The notes under the pieces are model-generated. The model saw nothing but the letters and a program-made list of their open reading frames with translations. It ran no database searches and was not told where the DNA came from. From assembly GCA_021823905.1 (NCBI GenBank), contig JAKALX010000177.1, positions 1 to 7,341 on the forward strand: a stretch of 7,341 bases of DNA. Direction: 5' to 3'. This document shows, piece by piece, positions 1 to 6,485 of this stretch. Position 1 is the stretch's first letter. Each line of letters starts with the position of its first letter. A program made the translations under genes and the position numbers. Source of the stretch: Chloroflexota bacterium. GTDB taxonomy: Bacteria > Chloroflexota > Dehalococcoidia > Tepidiformales > Tepidiformaceae.

Positions 1-458
1 TCGAGCGCCTCGCCGTCCACCCGGTAGGTCGTCCACTCGTCCATGGGGCGGGCGCCCAGCGCGCGATAGAAGCGGATTGACGGCTCGTTCCAGTCGAGCA
101 CGGACCATTCGAAGCGTCCGCAGCCCCGTTCCAGGGCGATCCGAGCGACCTCTGCCAGGAGCGCGCGGCCGTATCCGCATCCGCGCTGCTCGGGTCGCAC
201 GAAGAGGTCTTCGAGCCAGATACCGGGCTTGCCGGTCCAGGTGCTGAAGTTGTGGAAGAAGAGGGCGAAGCCGGCGGTCTCGCCGGTCTCGTCTTCAGCC
301 AGGATCACCTCGGCGTAGGGGTGCGGGCCGAAGAGGTTTCGCGCGAACTCCTCGCGGGCCAGGCGGACGGCCTCCGGCTCGCGCTCGTATTCGGCAAGCG
401 CGCGAACCAGGGAGATGATCGTGTCGAGATCCTCTTCGCGTGCCCGGCGCAGCGGCAT
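1..458 (-). CDS. GNAT-family N-acetyltransferase, resembling diamine acetyltransferases (3' end cut by window edge)
   Basis: This is a GCN5-related acetyltransferase, which moves an acetyl group from acetyl-CoA to an amine; it is probably cytosolic. The 152 complete codons seen begin MPLRRAREEDLDTI, the usual first strand and helix of the fold. The acetyl-CoA loop (motif A) is at residues 86-101, LFVRPEQRGCGYGRAL, with the R-G-x-G-x-G pattern. Motif B follows at about 113-136, with CGRFEWSVLDWN and then SIRFYRALGA. The VLDWN...A/S-I-x-FY-x-x-x-GA pattern is typical of the spermidine/spermine (diamine) acetyltransferase branch, so a polyamine-like or small amine substrate is a reasonable inference but is not shown. 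Only a short C-terminal end should be missing. The ATG lies one base after the homoserine kinase stop (TGAGATG), with no independent promoter visible, so translation is probably coupled to thrB. The family call is firm; the substrate is unknown. Confidence 0.9.
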   Translation of the reverse strand, partial: MPLRRAREEDLDTIISLVRALAEYEREPEAVRLAREEFARNLFGPHPYAEVILAEDETGETAGFALFFHNFSTWTGKPGIWLEDLFVRPEQRGCGYGRALLAEVARIALERGCGRFEWSVLDWNEPSIRFYRALGARPMDEWTTYRVDGEAL

Positions 459-459
459 C

Positions 460-1365
460 TCAGCTTTCGACGAGCTCGACGCGCGATACGGTGGCGCCTT
501 CGCGCGCGATCCGCGTGACGAGCGAGCGGCCGGTCATACCCGCGGCCTCGAGGGTTTTCAGCATCGCCGCGGCAACGTCGCGACCGCACTGCTCCGAGGT
601 GATGGCGGCAATGGAGCTGCCCGCGCCGCTGAGCCAGGCGGCGTGAGCGCCCGCGCCCTTCGCTGCCGCGAAGACGTCGAACATCGGCGGGAACAACGCG
701 GCGCGCTGATGCTGGTGGATGCGGTCGTCGGTCGCCGCGTCGAGGAGATCCATCCGCCCGGCAGCCATGGCCGCAACGAAGAGCGCGGCGCGCCCGGTGT
801 TGTGGACGGCGTCGGCCTTTGAATACGTGTCGGGAAGCGCCTTCCGCGCTTCCTTCGTGGCCATCGAATGGTCGGGGATGAGCAGCGCGATGACGGCCTC
901 GGACGGGAACCGGCAAGGAGCGCGCAGGTAGCGGCCCTGATGGCTGACGCAAACCTGCATTCCGCCGTAGAGCGCCGGACAGGCATTGTCGCCGTGCCCT
1001 TCGAGCTCGCTCGCAAGGGTGAGCACGGCCTCTTCGTCGAGGGGGCGGCCCTCGCGTTCGTTGGCCGCGAGCACGCCTGCGACGCGGGCGACGGCACTCG
1101 CTCCCATGCCGCGGCCGAGCGGAATGGCGAGGTTGTACCGGGCGGCCAGGCCAACAGGAACCTCGCGACCCATCTGCTGATAGGCCATGCGGATGGCTGT
1201 GAGCACCATCTTCTCGCCGACGTCTTCCGTCGGTGGCTGCTCGCAGTTGGAAAAGGTGACGGTGACCGAGGCGAACACGTCGAGGGCGAGCCCGAGGCAG
1301 TCGAAACCGGCGCCCAGGTTGGCGCTCGTGGCGGGCACGCGGAGGGTGATGGCGACAGGTTCCAT
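460..1365 (-). CDS. thrB: Homoserine kinase (GHMP kinase family)
   Basis: The enzyme phosphorylates L-homoserine with ATP to O-phosphohomoserine, the step before threonine synthase; it is cytosolic. The 301-residue length is normal for the family. GHMP motif 1 is at residues 10-27 (VPATSANLGAGFDCLGLA). The ATP-binding glycine loop, motif 2, is at about 82-97 (PLGRGMGASAVARVAG); it reads G-A-S where the family usually has G-S-S. EGHGDNACPALYGG at 122-135 matches the usual EGHPDN-x-APALYGG, with Pro to Gly and Ala to Cys changes. DAVHNT at 185-190 and RIHQHQRAALFP at 215-226 are further homoserine kinase signatures. Motif 3 is at 240-253 (AHAAWLSGAGSSIA). The start MEPVAITLRV is chosen because it places motif 1 at the usual distance; an in-frame ATG nine codons upstream (1392) is possible, and the longer frame reaching 1818 is not credible. 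The gene heads a two-gene unit with the downstream GNAT gene. Confidence 0.95.
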   Translation of the reverse strand: MEPVAITLRVPATSANLGAGFDCLGLALDVFASVTVTFSNCEQPPTEDVGEKMVLTAIRMAYQQMGREVPVGLAARYNLAIPLGRGMGASAVARVAGVLAANEREGRPLDEEAVLTLASELEGHGDNACPALYGGMQVCVSHQGRYLRAPCRFPSEAVIALLIPDHSMATKEARKALPDTYSKADAVHNTGRAALFVAAMAAGRMDLLDAATDDRIHQHQRAALFPPMFDVFAAAKGAGAHAAWLSGAGSSIAAITSEQCGRDVAAAMLKTLEAAGMTGRSLVTRIAREGATVSRVELVES

Positions 1366-1390
1366 GATCTTGCGGGATTCCAGAGGATGC

Positions 1391-1418
1391 ATGGTAGCAG
1401 AGCCCCCGTCACGGCCAA
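1391..1418 (-). promoter_or_regulatory. Candidate promoter of thrB
   Basis: On the minus strand TTGGCC (1418-1413) is followed after 16 bases by TACCAT (1396-1391). Each hexamer matches four of six positions of the vegetative consensus. A start about seven bases later would leave a leader of roughly 20 bases before the thrB ATG at 1365 and would exclude the alternative ATG at 1392, which lies inside the -10 element. This is a pattern match only. Confidence 0.35.
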
Positions 1419-1438
1419 CCGGGGGTGCGTTTGGCTCA

Positions 1439-1467
1439 GGCGGATCGGGCCGTTCGGCCCATCCGCC
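1439..1467. repeat. Inverted repeat (12-bp arms with one bulged base) in the thrB/small-gene divergent region
   Basis: Arms 1439-1451 (GGCGGAT, a bulged C, GGGCC) and 1456-1467 (GGCCCATCCGCC) pair around a GTTC loop. A second, smaller dyad follows at 1471-1483 (CCCCG, GTT, CGGGG). They lie between thrB and the divergent 62-codon gene. Neither is followed by a T-run, so an operator or leader structure is more likely than a terminator. No known riboswitch motif is recognised here. Confidence 0.5.
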
Positions 1468-1512
1468 GGGCCCCGGTTCGGGGATACGGTGGGACGGGGC
1501 CAAGAAAACAAC

Positions 1513-1517
1513 AGGAG
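1513..1517 (+). promoter_or_regulatory. Shine-Dalgarno site of the 62-codon gene
   Basis: AGGAG lies ten bases before the ATG at 1528, within an A-rich stretch. It is the main reason for believing that the small frame downstream is translated and that it starts at 1528 rather than further upstream. Confidence 0.55.
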
Positions 1518-1527
1518 AGCAATCAAG

Positions 1528-1716
1528 ATGCGAATGCAGGGCACGCTCCATCGGCAGGCCCAGGCGAGATGGTCGATGACTTCGCACCTGCAAGAGTTGG
1601 CCCGGAAGCATCCGGAGACGAACCGGGTTCTGGCGGAGACTGAACGCGCGGTTCCGCGGGCGGGCCCGGCGCGGGGCGCGGCCACGAAGGGCGAGGCCGC
1701 GCCCCCGGGCAGGTAG
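1528..1716 (+). CDS. Small hypothetical protein, 62 residues, not recognised
   Basis: I do not recognise this protein. It starts MRMQGTLHRQAQARWSMTSH; residues 17-41 are charged and probably helical (HLQELARKHPETNRVLAETE), and the last 20 residues are a Pro/Ala/Gly/Arg-rich, probably disordered, basic tail ending APPGR. No signal peptide, membrane segment or cysteine is present. Support comes from AGGAG ten bases upstream of the ATG, a position in the gap between two minus-strand genes where no other gene lies opposite, and a perfect hairpin 44 bases after the stop that could end its transcript. Against it, long frames open easily in DNA this rich in GC, and the frame stays open far upstream. 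It is divergent from thrB. The true start could also be the ATG at 1534. Confidence 0.45.
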   Translation: MRMQGTLHRQAQARWSMTSHLQELARKHPETNRVLAETERAVPRAGPARGAATKGEAAPPGR

Positions 1717-1760
1717 GCCGCGCACGGAAACGGAGCGCGGGAAGCCCATTGCTCGAACCA

Positions 1761-1792
1761 TGCGGGCCGGGACGTAAACGTCCCGGCCCGCA
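1761..1792. terminator. Perfect 14-bp hairpin between two converging genes, probable bidirectional terminator
   Basis: Arms TGCGGGCCGGGACG (1761-1774) and its exact complement (1779-1792) flank a TAAA loop. The hairpin lies 44 bases after the stop of the 62-codon plus-strand gene and 22 bases after the stop of the minus-strand chemoreceptor. Only a TTT follows on the plus strand and no T-run on the minus strand, so it is a GC-rich hairpin without a classical U-tract. Confidence 0.7.
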
Positions 1793-1814
1793 TTTCGTCC
1801 GGCGAGTGACTCCT

Positions 1815-3923
1815 TCACGCGCCGGGGGTGTTGGCTTGCTCGCTGACGTCCCAGCGGAACCTCCGGGCCGCCTGGTCGAGGCTGACGGCCAGGCGCGTCA
1901 TGTGGGCCGCCGTGTTGGCGAGCTCCTGCGTCTGCGCGGTAAGCTCCTCGGTCGAAGCCGAGACCTGCTCGGCCGCGGCGGAGGTCTCTTCGCTCATGGC
2001 CGAGACCTGGAGAATCGCCGCGGTAACCCGTCCCGTCCCGGTTGCCATGCCCTCGGCGCTGACGGCTGAACTCTCCGCGAGACCGGCGATGGCGTCGGCC
2101 GAGGCGACGATCCGGCCGGCGCCTCCCGAGAGATCGTTGACGTCGGCCGCGATCTGCTCCATCGCGCGAGCGGACTGCTCGACGGAGGTGATGATCGAGT
2201 CGAGCGCCTGGCCGGCCTGGGCGGTGATTGCGCGGCCGGCTTCGACGTTTTCCACACTCGAAGCCATCGCCTCCACCGCCTCCTCGGTGCCCTGGCGGAC
2301 GCGGGCCACGAGTTGGGCGATCTCCTTCGTCGACTGCGAGGAGCGCTCGGCGAGGGTGCGGACGTTGTCGGCGACGACGGCGAAGCCTCTCCCCTGCTCG
2401 CCGGCTCTCGCGGCCTCGATGGCGGCGTTGAGGGCGAGCAGGTTGGTCTGGCCGGCGATCTCGTCGATGACCTTCACGATGTCGCCGATCTGCTGGCCGT
2501 ACTCGCCGAGCTGATCGACGGTCGCCGAGGTTTGCTGAACGGCGCCGGCGATCGACTGCATGGACTCGATCGCCTGGCGCAACGCTGCGGCGCCCTGGAC
2601 CGCGGCGGCACGGCTCACGTCGGCCGAGGACGAAACGTCCTGGGATTTGCCTGCCACGGCCGTGATGCGATCGCCGATCTCCGCGGCGTTGGCGCGAGAA
2701 TCCGATGCAGACCGGGCGTTGGCCCGGGCGTCGCCGGCAAGCCGATCGGCTCCAGTGGCGAGATCCTCCACCTCGCGCGCGGAAGACTGGGCCACCCCGG
2801 CGAGGGTGACGGACGAGCCGCTCACTTCGCTCATCGCGGAAGCGATCTGGTCGCTTGCCAGCGCCATCTGGCGAGAGGTTTCGCCAAGCTGCTGGGCCGA
2901 ATCGAGCACGGCGTCGGCGTCCTTCTTGACCGCGGCGATGAGGCTCGCCAGGCTCAGCCGGGCGCGGTTGTAGCTGCCGATGGTCGAGGCCGCCTTGTCG
3001 ATGATCTTGTTGACGCTGGCGGCGGCGCGCCCAACTTCATCCGCGGAGCAGTGATCGATTTTCGCCGTGCGCGGAGCGATGCCGACAGTGAGATTGCCGT
3101 CGGCGAGCGCGCCCATGCCCGTCTCGAGGTCAGTCAGGCAGTTCTCCTCGAGGTCCGACAGGTGCTTCACGACTCGGGACGTGCTTCGCGCGATGTGCGT
3201 GGCGATGAGAATGGAAAGGACACAGACCAGGACGATGACGGAAACAAGGACAATGACGATCTTCTGGGTAGTCGCCGCGACGGTGGCGTTGACGCCCTGG
3301 ATCGAGAAGCCAACGCGGAATGCGCCCCAGTGTTCGCCGTTGACGACGATCGGAGCGGAAACGTCCCACATGGTCTCGCCGGTATCGCGCTTGTAGACCT
3401 GCTTCAGCAGGGGCGTGACATTCCTGGCGGCCGCGAGGCCGACGGGGTCGTTGAAGATTCGCTTGGTGCGGTTCGCCGCGTTGTTCATCGGTGCGGCGGC
3501 GAACTTCGTGTTATGTGTAGGCAGGTAACCGTTGCGGTCGACGACCGCGGCGAACACAACGTCGGTATCCGCGAGGTAGCCATCCTCGATCTTCTGGAAG
3601 ACCTGGTCGGTGAAGGTGTCGAACTGCGAGTGGTAGCGCTGGGGATTGCTCCCGTCGATCTTCTGGTAGTTGGCGTCGAACAACTGATCGCGGGTGAGCT
3701 CGCCATCCTTCACGGCAGCCTCGAACACGGACGCGGCCGTCTGCGCGCCCGAGGTTGCCAGGATCTGTGCCTTCTGGTTGATGGCGCCATACTGCGCGTC
3801 GCGTTGCACCTTGACGATGTAGGCGCCACCGACACCGACCGCGATTGCGACGGCGAGGCCCATTTCGAGGGCGGTTTTGATCCGCAAGGAAGAGTCGACG
3901 CGTCGGATGAGACGGCGAAACAT
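1815..3923 (-). CDS. Methyl-accepting chemotaxis protein with Cache/PAS-like extracellular sensor
   Basis: This is a transmembrane chemoreceptor of 702 residues that would control the CheA kinase through CheW and be adapted by CheR/CheB methylation. A short basic N-terminus is followed by TM1 (about 18-38), an extracellular sensor (about 39-220), TM2 (about 221-245), a HAMP region (about 246-312) and a long coiled-coil signalling hairpin. The sensor carries AAVVDRNGYLPTHN (125-138), NRTKRIFND (151-159) and RDTGETMWDVSAPI followed by GEHWGAFRVGF (179-206). I remember this motif set from many MCP periplasmic domains; it is probably a PAS-fold (Cache-like) domain with unknown ligand. The tip is QTNLLALNAAIEAARAGEQG with GRGFAVVADNV after it, tip Glu at 509. 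The arms are about 26 heptads each by hand count, longer than E. coli 36H receptors. EETSAAAEQVSASTEE (about 647-662) looks like a methylation region. There is no NWETF-type C-terminal pentapeptide. GGAG sits six bases before the ATG. Confidence 0.95.
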   Translation of the reverse strand: MFRRLIRRVDSSLRIKTALEMGLAVAIAVGVGGAYIVKVQRDAQYGAINQKAQILATSGAQTAASVFEAAVKDGELTRDQLFDANYQKIDGSNPQRYHSQFDTFTDQVFQKIEDGYLADTDVVFAAVVDRNGYLPTHNTKFAAAPMNNAANRTKRIFNDPVGLAAARNVTPLLKQVYKRDTGETMWDVSAPIVVNGEHWGAFRVGFSIQGVNATVAATTQKIVIVLVSVIVLVCVLSILIATHIARSTSRVVKHLSDLEENCLTDLETGMGALADGNLTVGIAPRTAKIDHCSADEVGRAAASVNKIIDKAASTIGSYNRARLSLASLIAAVKKDADAVLDSAQQLGETSRQMALASDQIASAMSEVSGSSVTLAGVAQSSAREVEDLATGADRLAGDARANARSASDSRANAAEIGDRITAVAGKSQDVSSSADVSRAAAVQGAAALRQAIESMQSIAGAVQQTSATVDQLGEYGQQIGDIVKVIDEIAGQTNLLALNAAIEAARAGEQGRGFAVVADNVRTLAERSSQSTKEIAQLVARVRQGTEEAVEAMASSVENVEAGRAITAQAGQALDSIITSVEQSARAMEQIAADVNDLSGGAGRIVASADAIAGLAESSAVSAEGMATGTGRVTAAILQVSAMSEETSAAAEQVSASTEELTAQTQELANTAAHMTRLAVSLDQAARRFRWDVSEQANTPGA

Positions 3924-4033
3924 TCAGGGCTCCGCTAGCAAGTTTCGCCATGGTTTTCGGCACGATACGCCTGCGAAAAGAGCAGGTTGCTGGTTAGTGA
4001 CTGATCATCCGAAACAACCATAAAATGCTTGAC

Positions 4034-4063
4034 TCGTCCGCCGCACCAATACGCAGCGGACGA
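4034..4063. repeat. Inverted repeat, 11-base arms with one mismatch, 110 bases upstream of the Cache-type receptor gene
   Basis: Arms TCGTCCGCCGC (4034-4044) and GCAGCGGACGA (4053-4063) pair with one mismatch (C4042 against A4055) around an eight-base AT-richer loop. The dyad could be an operator, a leader hairpin or a weak terminator: on the minus strand TTTTATGG begins about 11 bases after it. Confidence 0.5.
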
Positions 4064-4272
4064 TTAGCAGAGCGCTGGCAGTTGCGGAGCCGCCCACCAG
4101 TGTCGGGCGCAGTGCTAGCTTCACGCTTATTACTGTCCCGGCAAATATTCCGCTCACAGGCAATCATCAGCATGCCTCTTAGGCGTGCCTTCTCAGGGAT
4201 AACCCTGATGCGCGGCGTCTCTCTGCTTCGGTTGCAATTGCGTGAACAGCGTGGCGGAACGGCCCATAAATG

Positions 4273-4309
4273 TCTGAAGCGGGGCCGGCATTGCCGGCCC
4301 CGCTTCAGA
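4273..4309 (-). terminator. Strong hairpin after the four-helix-bundle receptor gene, probable terminator
   Basis: Arms of 18 bases, TCTGAAGCGGGGCCGGCA (4273-4290) and its exact complement (4292-4309), are separated by one base, so the folded loop is a few bases of the innermost pairs. It begins 22 bases after the stop codon of the upstream receptor. ACATTTATG follows on the minus strand, so the U-tract is poor, as in the other hairpin at 1761-1792. Confidence 0.75.
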
Positions 4310-4331
4310 GGATGACTATGCCTGAGACGGC

Positions 4332-6368
4332 CTACTTGCGAGCGGCTGCGAGCTTGTCGCTGCTCCTGTCCCAGGTGAAGCGGTTGGCGGCCTCGTTGAG
4401 GCGCCGCGCCATCTCCTTCATCGAGCTGGCCGTCGCGGCAAGCTCTTCCGACTGAGCCGACAGCTCCTCGGTCGAGGCCGAGACCTCTTCCGCCGACGCC
4501 GACGTCTCCTCGCTCGTCGCCGACACCTGGATGATCGCTTCCGTCACCCGGCTCGTGCCCTCCGCGATCGTCCCGGCGCCCGAGGCTGCCGCTTCCGCCA
4601 GCTGCGCGATCTCGTCGGCCGAGCCCACGATCCGCTCGGCGCCGGCCGAGAGGTCCTGGACGTCCTTGGCGATCCCCTGCATCCGCGAGGCGGCGTCCTG
4701 GACCGAGGTGATGATCGCCTTCAGCGCCTCGCCCGCCTGGGTCGTGATCTCCCGGCCCTCCTGCACGTCCTTCACGCCCGCGGCCATCGCCTCGACGGCC
4801 TCCTGCGTGCCGGACTGGACCTTGCTGATCAGCTCGGCGATCTCCTTGGTCGACTGCGACGAGCGCTCGGCCAGGGTCCGCACGTTGTCGGCGACGACGG
4901 CGAAGCCGCGGCCCTGCTCGCCGGCTCTGGCTGCCTCGATGGCGGCGTTGAGGGCGAGGAGGTTGGTCTGGGCGGCGATCTCGTCGATGACCTTGACGAT
5001 GTCGCCGATCTGCTGGCCGTACTCCCCGAGCTGGTCGACGGTGCGGGAGGTGCGGTCGACCGTCTTGGCGATCGCCTCCATGGACGCCACGGCCTGCATG
5101 ACCGCCTTCTGCCCCTCCTCGGCGGCCTGGCGGGACTCGATGGCGGAGGCCGCGACCTGCTCGGACTGGGTGGCGACCTGGGCGATGCGCTCGCCCATGC
5201 TGTTCGCTTCGGTTCTCGAGCCGGCGGCCGAGCCGGCGGTGGAGCGGGCGGAGGCGGCGAGCTCCTCGGAGCCGGAAGCGACCTGCTCGACTTCGCGCGC
5301 CGACTCCTGGCTGAGGGACGAGAGCGACACCGTGGAGCGGGTGACCTCGTTGATGGCGGTGGCGATCTGGCCGGTCGCGGCTGCCATCTGGTCGGAGGCT
5401 TCCTGGAGCTGGTCGGCGGCCGAGAGAATACCCTGGGCGTTTTCGCCGACGCCGGAGACGATCTCGGTGAGGCTGGCGCGGGAGTCGTTGTAGGCGGCGA
5501 TGGTGGCGACCATGGCGTCGATGATCTCGTTGGTGGTGGCGGCGGCCTGTCCGACCTCGTCCTTGCTGTAGCTTGGGATCTTCTCGGTCCGCGGAGCGAC
5601 GCGGATCGTCAGGTCGCCGCCGGCGAAGGCGGTCATTCCAGCGCGGAGGTCCGTCAAGTCGTTCTCTTGCAGGCTTTTCAGCCTGTTGACCACCGCCTGA
5701 GCCGCGCTGGCGAGGGAGCGCGCCAGGAAGAACGCCAGTGCGAAAGCCACGATAACGGCAACTACCATCGCGCCGATCAGGATCTTGAGCGACGAGTTGA
5801 ACGACGAGTCGCCGTTAGCCACGCTAGCGGCGGCGTATTGATCCTGGTGGGCCTGCAGGCTGTCGATGATCTTGTTTGCTGGGTCAGCAAGCGGAGCCAA
5901 TTTCGTGGTCAGCATCTCCGTGGCCGCAGCGTTGTTTTCCTTCGTGTTCTTCCTGGAAAGGGCCGCGATGTCGGTCGTGACCGACCTGATCTGGGTCCAC
6001 ATCGGCTCGAATTGCGCGATCAGCTTCGCGTCATCCGCGGTACCGGGCAGCGCCTTGAACGTGGCGAACGCCTGCTCGGAGGCCTTCAGGTGATCCTCGG
6101 TGCTCGCCAAGTAACCGTCGATCTGCTTCTGGTCGGTCACCTGGAGGGACAGGTCGATGTCCCGCTCGGCGGCATTGAAGTCGGCCTGGGCAGTGCCCAG
6201 GTTCACACCGCTCGGCATGTTGTCGGTGCCAACCACGTCGAGGTTCCCCTTGATGCCCTGGGCGGTGGTGATGCCCAGGTAGCCGATGATGCCGAGCAGG
6301 GCGACGACCACTCCGAAGCTGAGGAGCAGCTTCGGCTTAAGTGCCATGTCAGTAAACCAACGAAACAT
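4332..6368 (-). CDS. Methyl-accepting chemotaxis protein with four-helix-bundle sensor
   Basis: This is a transmembrane chemoreceptor of 678 residues that signals to CheA/CheW. The N-terminus is MFRWFTDMALKPKLLLSFG; TM1 is about 14-36, an all-helical extracellular sensor about 37-193 (NLGTAQADFNAAERDIDLSL at 56-75, typical of the 4HB_MCP type), TM2 about 194-216, and the HAMP region about 217-290. The coiled-coil hairpin has its tip QTNLLALNAAIEAARAGEQG followed by GRGFAVVADNV, tip Glu at 484. From about residue 292 to the final FTWD it aligns without gaps to the other receptor in this window. SEETSASAEEVSASTEEL (about 621-638) is a likely methylation region. There is no CheR-binding pentapeptide. 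The start at 6368 is preferred to an ATG 30 codons upstream because AGGAG lies seven bases before it, the other receptor begins with the same MFR, and the extra residues are not hydrophobic. Sensors of this type bind diverse small molecules; the ligand is unknown. Confidence 0.95.
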   Translation of the reverse strand: MFRWFTDMALKPKLLLSFGVVVALLGIIGYLGITTAQGIKGNLDVVGTDNMPSGVNLGTAQADFNAAERDIDLSLQVTDQKQIDGYLASTEDHLKASEQAFATFKALPGTADDAKLIAQFEPMWTQIRSVTTDIAALSRKNTKENNAAATEMLTTKLAPLADPANKIIDSLQAHQDQYAAASVANGDSSFNSSLKILIGAMVVAVIVAFALAFFLARSLASAAQAVVNRLKSLQENDLTDLRAGMTAFAGGDLTIRVAPRTEKIPSYSKDEVGQAAATTNEIIDAMVATIAAYNDSRASLTEIVSGVGENAQGILSAADQLQEASDQMAAATGQIATAINEVTRSTVSLSSLSQESAREVEQVASGSEELAASARSTAGSAAGSRTEANSMGERIAQVATQSEQVAASAIESRQAAEEGQKAVMQAVASMEAIAKTVDRTSRTVDQLGEYGQQIGDIVKVIDEIAAQTNLLALNAAIEAARAGEQGRGFAVVADNVRTLAERSSQSTKEIAELISKVQSGTQEAVEAMAAGVKDVQEGREITTQAGEALKAIITSVQDAASRMQGIAKDVQDLSAGAERIVGSADEIAQLAEAAASGAGTIAEGTSRVTEAIIQVSATSEETSASAEEVSASTEELSAQSEELAATASSMKEMARRLNEAANRFTWDRSSDKLAAARK

Positions 6369-6375
6369 TTCCGGG

Positions 6376-6380
6376 CTCCT
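6376..6380 (-). promoter_or_regulatory. Shine-Dalgarno site that sets the start of the four-helix-bundle receptor
   Basis: AGGAG on the minus strand lies seven bases before the ATG at 6368. The sequence GGAGCCC just before this start is repeated before the start of the other receptor (GGAG at 3933-3930), and both genes then begin ATGTTTCG, so the duplication that produced the two genes includes their translation start region. Confidence 0.75.
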
Positions 6381-6485
6381 GGCCGCATCGGGATGGAGTC
6401 TTGAGGTCTCCGCCGGCCCACAATCCGATGCTGTCCAGACGGAGCATCGTGCGGACAATGTTCGATGATGAGTAGGATTTCCCCT

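Larger units (their letters stand above)
3924..4331 (-). other. 408-base gap between the two chemoreceptor genes: dyad-rich leader or intergenic region
   Basis: No convincing gene is found here. The base composition is visibly less GC-rich than the flanking genes. Read along the minus strand from the end of the upstream receptor gene it contains a terminator-like hairpin (4273-4309), a six-pair dyad TCAGGG/CCCTGA (4193-4208, loop ATAA), a seven-pair dyad with one G-T pair (4170-4188), an 11-base dyad with one mismatch (4034-4063), and CCTGC/GCAGG (3970-3986) close to the downstream receptor's start. CATCAG (4165-4170) can also pair with CTGATG (4205-4210), which excludes the 4193-4208 dyad. 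The promoter of the downstream receptor must lie here unless it is read from the upstream one; I see no strong sigma-70 or flagellar-sigma match. Confidence 0.6.

Noticed and set aside
1366..1818. In-frame N-terminal extension of homoserine kinase by about 151 codons
   Set aside because: The extension is Arg/Pro-rich, crosses a hairpin and the 62-codon gene on the other strand, and the family motif 1 already lies ten residues after the chosen start.
2313..3938. Long plus-strand open frame opposite the Cache-type receptor gene
   Set aside because: It is a shadow of the receptor coding strand, caused by codon bias in GC-rich DNA; the translation has no family features.
3924..4030. Flagellar-sigma (TAAA...GCCGATAA) promoter for the Cache-type receptor
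   Set aside because: GCCGAAAA occurs on the minus strand near 3955 but without TAAA at the right distance; another candidate matches only five of eight -10 positions.
4148..4163. Lac-operator-like string TGTGAGCGGAATA on the minus strand
   Set aside because: Only one half resembles the operator, the dyad is absent, and no LacI-type gene is nearby; probably chance.
4025..4315. 96-codon plus-strand frame in the gap between the receptors
   Set aside because: It has no Shine-Dalgarno site, an Arg-rich composition, and runs through the terminator hairpin of the opposite gene.
6369..6458. 30-codon upstream extension of the four-helix-bundle receptor
   Set aside because: AGGAG lies before the ATG at 6368, and the start context matches that of the paralogous receptor.
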